From Acinetobacter guillouiae CIP 63.46 (lineage in GTDB: Bacteria > Pseudomonadota > Gammaproteobacteria > Pseudomonadales > Moraxellaceae): 64,000 nt of DNA. The stretch is from NCBI RefSeq assembly GCF_000368145.1, contig NZ_KB849283.1:612324-676323 (forward strand). Reading direction: 5' to 3'. The position numbers and the translations under genes are program-made. Of the stretch, positions 56,791-64,000 are shown piece by piece. The notes below the pieces were generated by a model that saw only the letters and a list, made by a program, of their open reading frames with translations, did no database searches and was not told the origin of the DNA. Numbering within the stretch: position 1 is the first letter of the stretch; each line of letters starts with the position of its first letter.

Positions 56791-57705
56791 TTAATCAGAT
56801 GCTTTTGGCTGATCAAATTGAGTAAATAGCCAATGATGAACTTTCGATAAGGCTTCAGCACCAACGGTATGACGTGGATAGACGACATAAAATCCTGTTT
56901 CCATGGTTAACTCCTGTGGAAAAACTTTAACCAGTATTCCAGACGCTAACTCCGAGTGTACAAATATTGGATGGGTTAAAGTAATTCCTTGAGCAGCAAT
57001 AGCAGCATCAATCGCAAGTGCAGTCTGATTAAAGCGGATATTTTTAAATAGATTTTGCGTATTCTTGAATTTTAATTTCTCAATAAAATACGGCCAAAGA
57101 TTATGTGCATCATGTAATAAGGTGAACTGGTCTAAGGTGCTGATCTCTAAAGATTCCTGATTTGATAGCTTAAGTGACTTGATTAACTCAGGACTTGCCA
57201 CCGCAATAAAGGTGTCTTGCAACAGTAATTCAGTATTTAAACCTGTACCAAATGGTGGTTTACCATAACGAATTGCCAAATCAACAGCATCATTTTGAAA
57301 ATGGGAAACTCGTTCTGTAGCCAAAATCTGCAAGTCAATATCAGGATGAGATTGTCTAAATTGATTTAATCGAGGAATTAACCATTTCGCTGCAAAAGTT
57401 GGTGTAACACTCAATGTAATCTGCTGATTTGAATGGTGAAACGATTGAGTTGCCTCAAAAATTAAACTAAAAGCCTGAGTAATGCTCGCGGCATATTTTC
57501 GACCATTAGCTGTTAAGTTTACGCCTTTCGAATGTCTCTCAAATAACTTTATTCCCAATTCTTCTTCTAAATGACGGACATGCTGCGCAATTGCACTTTG
57601 AGTGACATGTAACTCTTCAGCAGCGAATTTAAAATTTAAATGTCGACTAGCGGCCTCAAAGGCCTTTAATGCGTTCAAAGGTGGTAAGCGATTGAGTAGC
57701 GTCAT
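56791..57705 (-). CDS. LysR-family regulator (GcvA-like)
   Basis: 304 residues. The opening LPPLNALKAFEAASRHLNFKFAAEELHVTQSAIAQHVRHLEEELG is the GcvA/AmpR-like type of LysR. The effector domain follows. It is divergent from the SDR gene 120 bases away and probably controls it. Confidence 0.88.
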   Translation of the reverse strand: MTLLNRLPPLNALKAFEAASRHLNFKFAAEELHVTQSAIAQHVRHLEEELGIKLFERHSKGVNLTANGRKYAASITQAFSLIFEATQSFHHSNQQITLSVTPTFAAKWLIPRLNQFRQSHPDIDLQILATERVSHFQNDAVDLAIRYGKPPFGTGLNTELLLQDTFIAVASPELIKSLKLSNQESLEISTLDQFTLLHDAHNLWPYFIEKLKFKNTQNLFKNIRFNQTALAIDAAIAAQGITLTHPIFVHSELASGILVKVFPQELTMETGFYVVYPRHTVGAEALSKVHHWLFTQFDQPKASD

Positions 57706-57825
57706 ACTATAGTTTTTCTACATTCAATTAAGAGAAAAGGTCAAACCAGATCAACGGAGCTTAATGCTATTCTAGTTACAGTATTCATATATATTCGATC
57801 ATAAAACATTTAGAGGATAGCACAA

Positions 57826-58530
57826 ATGACTGTAGAAAAAGTAGCATTAATCATGGCTGGTGGAAGTGGTATGGGGGCAGCCGCCGCACGAAAATTACAT
57901 CAAGATGGCTACCATGTGGGTATTCTTTCTTCTTCAGGTAGAGGAGAAGAGCTTGCTAAACAACTCGACGGCATTGGCGTGACAGGTACCAATCAATCTA
58001 CAGCTGATATCAACAAGCTGATTGAGCAAACATATCAAAAATGGGGGAGGATTGATGTTTTAGTCAATAGTTCAGGACACGGTCCACGTGCACCTATTTT
58101 GGAAATCACTGATGAACAATGGCATTTAGGTTTAGATACTTATTTAATGAATATTATTCGCGCCACTCGCTTAGTCATTCCGATCATGGAAAAGCAGAAT
58201 GCAGGGGTCATTATCAATATTTCGAGTGCGTGGACATTTGAACCCAGTGACCTGTTTCCGACCTCAGCTATTTTTCGTGCAGGACTGGCTTCGTTTACTA
58301 AAATTTTAGCGGATCAATATGCGGCAAAAAATATTCGTGTGAATAATATCTTACCAGGATGGATTGATAGTTTGCCTGAAACCGAACAACGTCGCCAATC
58401 TGTGCCGTTGCAACGCTATGGTACCAGTGAAGAAATTGCTGCAACTATCAGTTTTCTTGCTTCACAAGGCGCAGGTTATATCACAGGGCAAAATATTCGT
58501 GTAGATGGCGGTATCACTCGTTCAGTCTAA
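57826..58530 (+). CDS. Short-chain dehydrogenase/reductase with an altered active site
   Basis: 234 residues. The cofactor motif is ALIMAGGSGMGAAAARKL, and VLVNSSGHGP stands where NNAG is usual. The catalytic YxxxK region reads SAIFR (in PTSAIFRAGLASFTK), so both Tyr and Lys are replaced. The ending (GAGYITGQNIRVDGG) is normal. Some SDR subgroups share the RAGLASFTK form. Cofactor-binding is likely; whether it reduces a substrate is uncertain. Confidence 0.85.
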   Translation: MTVEKVALIMAGGSGMGAAAARKLHQDGYHVGILSSSGRGEELAKQLDGIGVTGTNQSTADINKLIEQTYQKWGRIDVLVNSSGHGPRAPILEITDEQWHLGLDTYLMNIIRATRLVIPIMEKQNAGVIINISSAWTFEPSDLFPTSAIFRAGLASFTKILADQYAAKNIRVNNILPGWIDSLPETEQRRQSVPLQRYGTSEEIAATISFLASQGAGYITGQNIRVDGGITRSV

Positions 58531-58835
58531 TTCATGATGATGACCTTAGTTCAGCCTTATCAATGAGTTTATAAGGCTGAATAGAATAATCTAATGATTA
58601 GATACACGATTAATTTTATTGAATTTATGTTTGCTTATTATATTAAATGTTTAACGGGCGTAATCAACTGCTTTAATGGCTGTTGAACATACCAACATAT
58701 CAAGATTTTGGTCATTACCTGAAATGACTGATATTGTACGAGCAGTCACTTGTCTAATTCATTTTAGAGAATAGACAAAAAATTTTTGAATCCACTTAAA
58801 TTTAAAATATGCAAGAGCTACTGCGCAAAATCTAA
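58531..58835. other. Intergenic region with a short coding remnant
   Basis: Just after the SDR gene is a terminator hairpin (58550-58581). On the minus strand, 58651-58760, a 34-codon stretch ending in CSTAIKAVDYAR has protein-like composition but begins right after a stop and has no start. It may be the tail of a decayed gene. Confidence 0.4.
58550..58581 (+). terminator. Probable terminator after the SDR gene
   Basis: An 11-bp perfect stem TTCAGCCTTAT/ATAAGGCTGAA with a 10-base loop, 20 bases after the SDR stop. The T-tract is poor. Confidence 0.55.
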
Positions 58836-59474
58836 TTATTTCGAGCTATCCATTTCAATTTTAAATTGCCACGCGCTTAGAAAAGTACGGCAGGCTTCTT
58901 CATTCAACTGTTGTAACTCTTCAGAAGTGGGAACTGCACCACCTAATAACGTTGCAGGATACGCATAGCCCATAACAGCACCAAGAAACGCTTTAGCTGC
59001 TGCTTCAGAATTTGAAATTTTGATAATTCCCGCATTGTTAGCTGTTTCGAGAATATTGATCATCGATTTTTTGATACTTCCATACGTACGTTGTTGAACC
59101 TGCTCAAGTATTTCTGGCATTTCTACTAATGCTATAATGATTAACCTTTGAAGACGAATTACGTTGGTATTGTAGAAATGATTTTGAACAGTTTGGCCAA
59201 TTTGTATTAATAGCTGCTCTAACATCATTATTTCATTTAAATTATTCTTCTCATCAAATGGTGTTTCCATTTCTGCTTTGAAGTTCTCAAAAATTTCAAT
59301 GAGTAGAGCTGTTTTTGTTGGGAAGTGATTATAAAGTGTCTGTCTCGTAGTTCCTGCTTTTATCGCAATTTTATCTAAACTTACATCTAAACCATGTTCA
59401 AGAAATTGCTCACGTGCTGCCAAAATAATATTTGGACGAGCTTTAGAAGGACGTCCTCGACTTTTCTTTAACAT
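58836..59474 (-). CDS. TetR-family repressor of the RND efflux operon
   Basis: 212 residues. The HTH spans RGRPSKARPNIILAAREQFL to IAIKAGTTRQTLYNHFPTKTALL. The C-terminal domain resembles AcrR-like repressors (TetR_C_7-type, with FLGAVMGYAYPATLLGG). It is divergent from the RND operon, which begins at 59833, and its likely operator is the palindrome at 59791-59817. Confidence 0.9.
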   Translation of the reverse strand: MLKKSRGRPSKARPNIILAAREQFLEHGLDVSLDKIAIKAGTTRQTLYNHFPTKTALLIEIFENFKAEMETPFDEKNNLNEIMMLEQLLIQIGQTVQNHFYNTNVIRLQRLIIIALVEMPEILEQVQQRTYGSIKKSMINILETANNAGIIKISNSEAAAKAFLGAVMGYAYPATLLGGAVPTSEELQQLNEEACRTFLSAWQFKIEMDSSK

Positions 59475-59832
59475 AATTAACCTGAATCGCGGATAAGAAA
59501 TTGACTAAAAAAAGAGGATAGAGCCATCAGTTGAGTTACCACACAAAACTCACAACCCAGTCCTTATGTTAGATAGTACCCAATTATTCTGTCTAATTGA
59601 TGATTTCTTTCTAGAATTTGAAGCAATTTATTGGAATTCTTAAAGCAAAACCATAGATGCTTAAGGATTCCTAACTCAATGCTCAGTATTAACTCGTCCC
59701 ATTTGTTTAGAAGCCTACCTTGTTATCAACATATGATTCATCTGATCAAAAGCAAGATTCTGGTTAATTACAATTTTCAACCTATCAATATTATTTACTT
59801 TACAGTAAAGTAAATAAATTATCTATAAGTCT
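59475..59832. promoter_or_regulatory. Divergent promoter region of the TetR gene and RND operon
   Basis: 358 bases with no supported gene; a 60-codon plus-strand frame here is not credible. The pump-proximal end carries the palindrome described separately. The region should contain promoters for both genes, though I cannot fix -35/-10 boxes. Confidence 0.45.
59791..59817. promoter_or_regulatory. 27-bp perfect palindrome, candidate TetR operator
   Basis: Thirteen bases, TTATTTACTTTAC, a central A, then the exact complement. It ends 15 bases before the first RND gene. Its length and symmetry, next to a divergent TetR gene, fit a repressor operator in the pump leader. Confidence 0.75.
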
Positions 59833-60969
59833 ATGGTTCTAGATATGCCTGATTTGAGATTTACTTGTTATAAAATATTTTTTTTCGTTGTTTTACTCCC
59901 TTTTATAAATGGGTGTGATTCAGACCAACCTGTAAAAAAAGCAACACAGCAGGTGAGTGTGATAACCATAACTCCTGAAACTATAGAAACTGACCGGGTA
60001 TTAGCTGGCCGGACAGTTGCATCTGAAGTCTCACAAGTTAGACCTCAAGTAAATGGTGTAGTTGTTGCACAGCTTTTCCAAGAGGGTTCATATGTTAAAA
60101 AGGGGCAGCCGCTTTATAAAATTGATTCAACGCTTTATCGAGATAGTCTTGCAGAGGCATTAGGTAATTTTGAATTGGCTCAGGCAACTGTAAATTCAAC
60201 TCGCCTTCAAGCTGAACGTTATGAGCAATTAATTAGTGTCAATGGTGTTAGTCGTCAGGAGCTTGATGATGCGAGAGCAGCTTATGCGCAAGCAAAGGCT
60301 GCAGTGAGCGTTAATAAAGCATTGTTAAAAACTGCACAAACCAATCTTAACTATACTCAAATCAAAGCTCCAATTTCGGGAAGAATCGGTCGATCTGCGA
60401 TTACACGTGGAGCCCTTGTAACATCTAGTCAAGTAGATGCTCTAGTAACTATTCAGAATTTAGATCCAATATATGTAGATTTAACTCAATCCAGTGATGA
60501 ATATATAGCGCTTCGGAAACAACTTACAGAAGATGGAATAGAGCCTGAGGAGTTAACTGTAAGTTTGGAGTTGAATAATGGAACGAACTATCAAGAAAAG
60601 GGAGTTTTTAAGTTTAGCGATATCACAGTAGATGAAGCAACTGGGAGTGTCACATTAAGAGCTTCATTTGCAAATCCGAATCAATCTTTATTGCCAGGAA
60701 TGTATGTGCGGGCACAACTCGGTACAGGACCACGTCCAAAAAGTTTATTAATTCCCCAAGGGATTGAAATTAGAAATGCTGATAGTGAGGCATTTGTATG
60801 GGTTATTGGACAAGGGAATAAAATTGAACAAAGAATGATTACTTTAGGCGAAGCCATAGACAATCGATGGTTAGTATTATCTGGTTTGCGTTCTGGAGAT
60901 AAAGTTGTTGTCGAAGGTCTGCAAGGATTAAGTGCAGGTATGGCCGTTGAACCGACACCCATTCGCTGA
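59833..60969 (+). CDS. RND efflux periplasmic adaptor (membrane fusion protein)
   Basis: 378 residues. The N-terminus is a lipoprotein signal with the lipobox-like LPFINGC, so the mature protein is probably lipid-anchored. The AcrA-like order follows: RPQVNGVVVAQLFQEGSYVKKGQPLY (lipoyl), a coiled-coil hairpin (residues ~100-165), NYTQIKAPISGRIGRSAI, and the barrel. The start may also be the ATG at 59845. It links the pump at 60981 to an outer-membrane channel not seen in the window. Confidence 0.9.
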   Translation: MVLDMPDLRFTCYKIFFFVVLLPFINGCDSDQPVKKATQQVSVITITPETIETDRVLAGRTVASEVSQVRPQVNGVVVAQLFQEGSYVKKGQPLYKIDSTLYRDSLAEALGNFELAQATVNSTRLQAERYEQLISVNGVSRQELDDARAAYAQAKAAVSVNKALLKTAQTNLNYTQIKAPISGRIGRSAITRGALVTSSQVDALVTIQNLDPIYVDLTQSSDEYIALRKQLTEDGIEPEELTVSLELNNGTNYQEKGVFKFSDITVDEATGSVTLRASFANPNQSLLPGMYVRAQLGTGPRPKSLLIPQGIEIRNADSEAFVWVIGQGNKIEQRMITLGEAIDNRWLVLSGLRSGDKVVVEGLQGLSAGMAVEPTPIR

Positions 60970-60980
60970 GGAATTTTCGT

Positions 60981-63900
60981 ATGCTGTCTAGTTTCTTTAT
61001 CGCTCGTCCGATATTCGCTTGGGTACTGTCCATATGCATTATGGCGATGGGTGCAATTTCCATTTTCACTTTATCTGTTGAGCAATATCCTGATATTGCA
61101 CCTCCCGGTGTAAATGTAACAGCAAACTATCCTGGTGCATCAGCCAGTACAGTAGAAGATAGTGTTACTCAAATATTAGAGCAACAAATTAAGGGAATTG
61201 ATGGTTTACTTTATTTTTCATCTACAAGTAGTTCAGCTGGTCAGGCTCGTATTAGTTTGAGTTTTGATCAAAATACGAATCCAGATACAGCTCAAGTTCA
61301 GGTACAGAACGCAGTAAATCAGGCATTGAGTCGTTTACCACAAGAAGTTCAACAACAGGGCATAACCGTTACAAAGTCTCAAGGAGATAGTCTGTTAGTT
61401 TTTGCTCTTTATGATGAAAGTGGTGCAAGATCAGATGTTGATATATCTGATTACATGGTAAGTACACTTCAAGACCCCCTAAGTCGGGTAGATGGGGTTG
61501 GTGAGATCACAGTATTTGGTGCGCAATATGCGATGCGAATATGGCTTGATCCGCATAAGCTAAATAGTTATAGCTTGATGCCATCCGATGTTAGAGCTGC
61601 TATTGAAGCTCAAAATACTCAAATCACAGCAGGTGAGCTTGGAGCTTTACCGACTAAAGAAAACCAAGCTTTAAATGCAACTGTTACTGCATTGTCTCGT
61701 TTACAAACGGTAAGTCAATTTGAAAATATTATTTTGCGGACTGAGCCAAATGGCAGTGTAGTATTGCTAAAAGATGTTGCTCGTGTCGAACGAGGCGCAG
61801 AAAGTTATCAGACTACCACGAGATTGAATGGTAAATATGCTTCAGGTATGTCAATTCAGTTAGCGTCAGGTGCAAATGCCCTTGAAACAGCTGAACGTGT
61901 TAAAGCAGAGATTTCAAGATTAACAGCATCCATGCCAGCAGGTTTAAAGGTGGCATATCCACGTGATAGTACTCCATTTGTAGAAGCATCTGTTCAAGGC
62001 GTGATTAAGACCCTAGCTGAGGCAATCGTCCTTGTCATTATTGTGATGTTCGTGTTTTTACAAAGTTGGCGCGCCACATTAATTCCTGCAATTGCTGTTC
62101 CAGTGGTTTTGTTAGGTACCTTTGGAATTCTGAGTGTATTGGGTTATACCATTAACACATTGACATTGTTCGCGATGGTATTGGCGATTGGACTCTTGGT
62201 TGATGATGCCATTGTCGTTGTAGAAAATGTTGAGCGTGTAATGCATGAGCAAGGTCTTGATCCAAGAGAAGCTACGCTTATTTCTATGAAAGAAATTTCA
62301 GGTGCGTTAGTTGGTATCGCAATGGTCTTGTCTGCTGTATTTCTACCGATGGCTTTTTTTGGTGGCTCCGTAGGGATGATTTATCGGCAATTTTCTGTAA
62401 CATTAGTCTCAGCGATGGTACTTTCTGCTGTGGTTGCCCTAACTTTATCTCCAGCCTTATGTGCTACTTTACTTAGACCTAACAATCATCAGCATAAAAA
62501 GAGACGTTTCTTTACTTGGTTCAATCAAAAAGTAGAGCTAAGTCAGTCCAAATACCGTAATTTACTCGTTAAGATCATCAGTAAACCTAAAATATTTATG
62601 GTTTTATTTGTTGTGATCACTGCTTTATTAGGGTGGCAATACACACGAATGAATACCGGCTTCCTCCCACAAGAAGATCAGGGTTCTGTCATGGTCCAAT
62701 TTAGTACGCCTGTGGGCTCGACCTTAACTGAAACCCAAGAAATAGGTAACCAAATTTCAGAGTATTTCATGACGAATGAGAAAGATAACTTGAACGTTAT
62801 TTTTATGGTTATGGGACGAAATAATGCTGGTAGTGGTCAGAATGTAGGTATGGCATTTGCCAGTCTAAAACATTGGGATGATCGTAAGGGAGAGAATAAT
62901 ACTGCCGAGGCAATTATTTCTCGTGCAAATGCACATTTTCGCTCAATGAAACAAGCGCGGGTTCAAGTACTTTCTCCATCAGCGGTACGTGGATTAGGTC
63001 AATCCAGTGGTTTTGAATTATGGATGCAAGATGCTGAGGGTAAAGGGCGAGATGCTTTGTTAGCTGCGCAAAGTACGGTTCTAAAAGAGGCAAGTGCAGA
63101 TTCTGGACTTGCCGCGGTTCGATTAAATGGACTCGAAGATAAATCTCAATTACAAGTCAATATTGATCAACGTAAGGCAAGTGCATTCGGTTTAGCACAG
63201 ACTGATATTAGTAGTACTTTATCAACTGCATGGGGTGGTTCATATATTAATGACTTCATTGATAGAGGTCGTGTCAAACGCGTTTATTTACAAGGTGATG
63301 CGGCATATAGGTCATTACCACAAGACATTGGTCAGTGGTATGTAAGAGGAACGACAGGAGAGATGACACCATTTACTAGTTTCTCATCTGTTAATTGGCA
63401 AATGGGACCGCAGATGTTGCAACGTTTTAATGGTCTTTCATCTGTTCAGCTTCAAGGTTCTGCCGCAACTGGTGAAAGTTCAGGGGCTGCAATGAATAAA
63501 ATGCAACAGTTAATTGATCAACAACAAGGCTTTAGTCTTCAATGGAGTGGCTTGTCTTATCAAGAAAAGTTAGCGAGTGGTCAGACGATTTGGTTATATT
63601 TGGCATCTATCATATTTATTTTTTTATGCTTAGCTGCATTATATGAGAGTTGGTCAATTCCATTCTCCGTTTTGCTTGTTATCCCTCTTGGATTAATTGG
63701 TGCTGTTATTGCAGCTAGTATTGCAGGATATGTTAATGACATTTATTTTCAGGTCGCGATGCTAACAACCATTGGTCTTTCAGCTAAAAATGCGATTCTT
63801 ATTGTAGAGTTCGCAGCAGCGAAACTAGCAGAGGGTCAGTCATTAATAGAAGCTGTTATTGAGGGTGCATGTCAAAGATTAAGACCCATTATCATGACCT

Positions 63901-64000
63901 CATTGGCATTTGTTGCTGGTGTTTTACCACTGGCAGTTTCAACAGGAGCTGGTGCAGCGAGTAGAAGAGAAATTGGTATAGCTGTAACAGGAGGGATGAT
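60981..64000 (+). CDS. RND efflux pump, HAE1/AcrB family, partial at the right edge
   Basis: The ATG at 60981 follows GAGGA. About 1,006 codons are visible before the window ends, near the usual 1,040-1,060. It starts MLSSFFIARPIFAWVLS, as in AcrB-like proteins. The proton-relay Asp pair is in GLLVDDAIVVVENVERV, and the Lys partner in GLSAKNAILIVEFAA. Porter-domain motifs PSDVRAAIEAQNTQI and TGFLPQEDQG are present. It is drug/solvent-efflux type (compare AdeJ or AcrB); the substrate is not predictable from sequence. It forms an operon with the adaptor 11 bases upstream. Confidence 0.95.
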   Translation, partial: MLSSFFIARPIFAWVLSICIMAMGAISIFTLSVEQYPDIAPPGVNVTANYPGASASTVEDSVTQILEQQIKGIDGLLYFSSTSSSAGQARISLSFDQNTNPDTAQVQVQNAVNQALSRLPQEVQQQGITVTKSQGDSLLVFALYDESGARSDVDISDYMVSTLQDPLSRVDGVGEITVFGAQYAMRIWLDPHKLNSYSLMPSDVRAAIEAQNTQITAGELGALPTKENQALNATVTALSRLQTVSQFENIILRTEPNGSVVLLKDVARVERGAESYQTTTRLNGKYASGMSIQLASGANALETAERVKAEISRLTASMPAGLKVAYPRDSTPFVEASVQGVIKTLAEAIVLVIIVMFVFLQSWRATLIPAIAVPVVLLGTFGILSVLGYTINTLTLFAMVLAIGLLVDDAIVVVENVERVMHEQGLDPREATLISMKEISGALVGIAMVLSAVFLPMAFFGGSVGMIYRQFSVTLVSAMVLSAVVALTLSPALCATLLRPNNHQHKKRRFFTWFNQKVELSQSKYRNLLVKIISKPKIFMVLFVVITALLGWQYTRMNTGFLPQEDQGSVMVQFSTPVGSTLTETQEIGNQISEYFMTNEKDNLNVIFMVMGRNNAGSGQNVGMAFASLKHWDDRKGENNTAEAIISRANAHFRSMKQARVQVLSPSAVRGLGQSSGFELWMQDAEGKGRDALLAAQSTVLKEASADSGLAAVRLNGLEDKSQLQVNIDQRKASAFGLAQTDISSTLSTAWGGSYINDFIDRGRVKRVYLQGDAAYRSLPQDIGQWYVRGTTGEMTPFTSFSSVNWQMGPQMLQRFNGLSSVQLQGSAATGESSGAAMNKMQQLIDQQQGFSLQWSGLSYQEKLASGQTIWLYLASIIFIFLCLAALYESWSIPFSVLLVIPLGLIGAVIAASIAGYVNDIYFQVAMLTTIGLSAKNAILIVEFAAAKLAEGQSLIEAVIEGACQRLRPIIMTSLAFVAGVLPLAVSTGAGAASRREIGIAVTGGM

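Noticed and set aside
58651-58760. 34-codon minus-strand coding-like stretch ending CSTAIKAVDYAR
   Set aside because: Follows a stop immediately, has no good start and no family I recognise; only noted as a possible remnant.

Overview
The window looks like a chromosomal segment of an Acinetobacter-type gammaproteobacterium. This is an inference from AT-rich DNA, AAGGA-type ribosome binding sites, an OsmC-YcaO fusion protein, an mmsAB-type valine operon, a salicylate-type hydroxylase locus and many LysR/TetR regulators paired with small catabolic operons. No rRNA, tRNA, CRISPR array, prophage or intact insertion sequence was seen. Both edges cut genes: a CitE-like lyase at the left and an RND pump at the right.

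Region 1 (1-11040) is a tellurite/stress 'ter' locus with two divergent arms. The minus arm encodes an ATP-grasp enzyme, a PRTase-TRSP protein, a HAD phosphatase, a StiP/PELOTA protein and a CitE-like lyase, as overlapping or nearly abutting genes. The plus arm encodes terA, terD, terC, terE, terF, an AIM24 protein and terZ. Region 2 (11121-13548) is a single OsmC-YcaO gene with its own promoter and a UUCG-capped terminator. Region 3 (13650-22037) is a LysR gene divergent from a six-gene valine/isobutyrate operon, which ends at a bidirectional terminator. Region 4 (22056-25703) holds two alpha/beta hydrolases and a TIM-barrel isomerase, divergent from a TetR gene, with a perfect palindrome between them. 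Region 5 (26069-29832) holds a MarR gene with a clear promoter and operator, a small barrel-type protein, a TonB receptor and a small unknown protein. Region 6 (30326-34625) is a salicylate-hydroxylase-like monooxygenase, an AAHS-type transporter, a LysR regulator and an Lrp regulator.

Region 7 (34736-52576) is the most interesting part. It encodes a membrane histidine-box hydroxylase/desaturase with an abutting 53-residue rubredoxin, a matching FAD reductase, a XylB-like alcohol dehydrogenase, an aldehyde dehydrogenase, a CoA ligase, an acyl-CoA dehydrogenase, a PaaG-like crotonase, a thiolase-like protein lacking its catalytic residues, an AlkL/OmpW-like porin and two MalT/AlkS-like LuxR regulators. 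Together these look like a route that oxidises a hydrophobic compound through alcohol, aldehyde and acid to a CoA thioester. A 20-bp motif is repeated (18/20 identical) upstream of the aldehyde dehydrogenase operon and the porin, with weaker copies (16/20) upstream of the thiolase and DUF2147 genes. Both regulators carry one-base deletions, and the porin has an in-frame stop just before its C-terminal YRF signal. The catalytic genes appear intact.

Region 8 (52961-64000) has a MetC-like enzyme, a siderophore receptor broken by one in-frame TAA, a LysR/SDR pair, and a TetR gene divergent from an RND efflux operon whose leader contains a 27-bp perfect palindrome.
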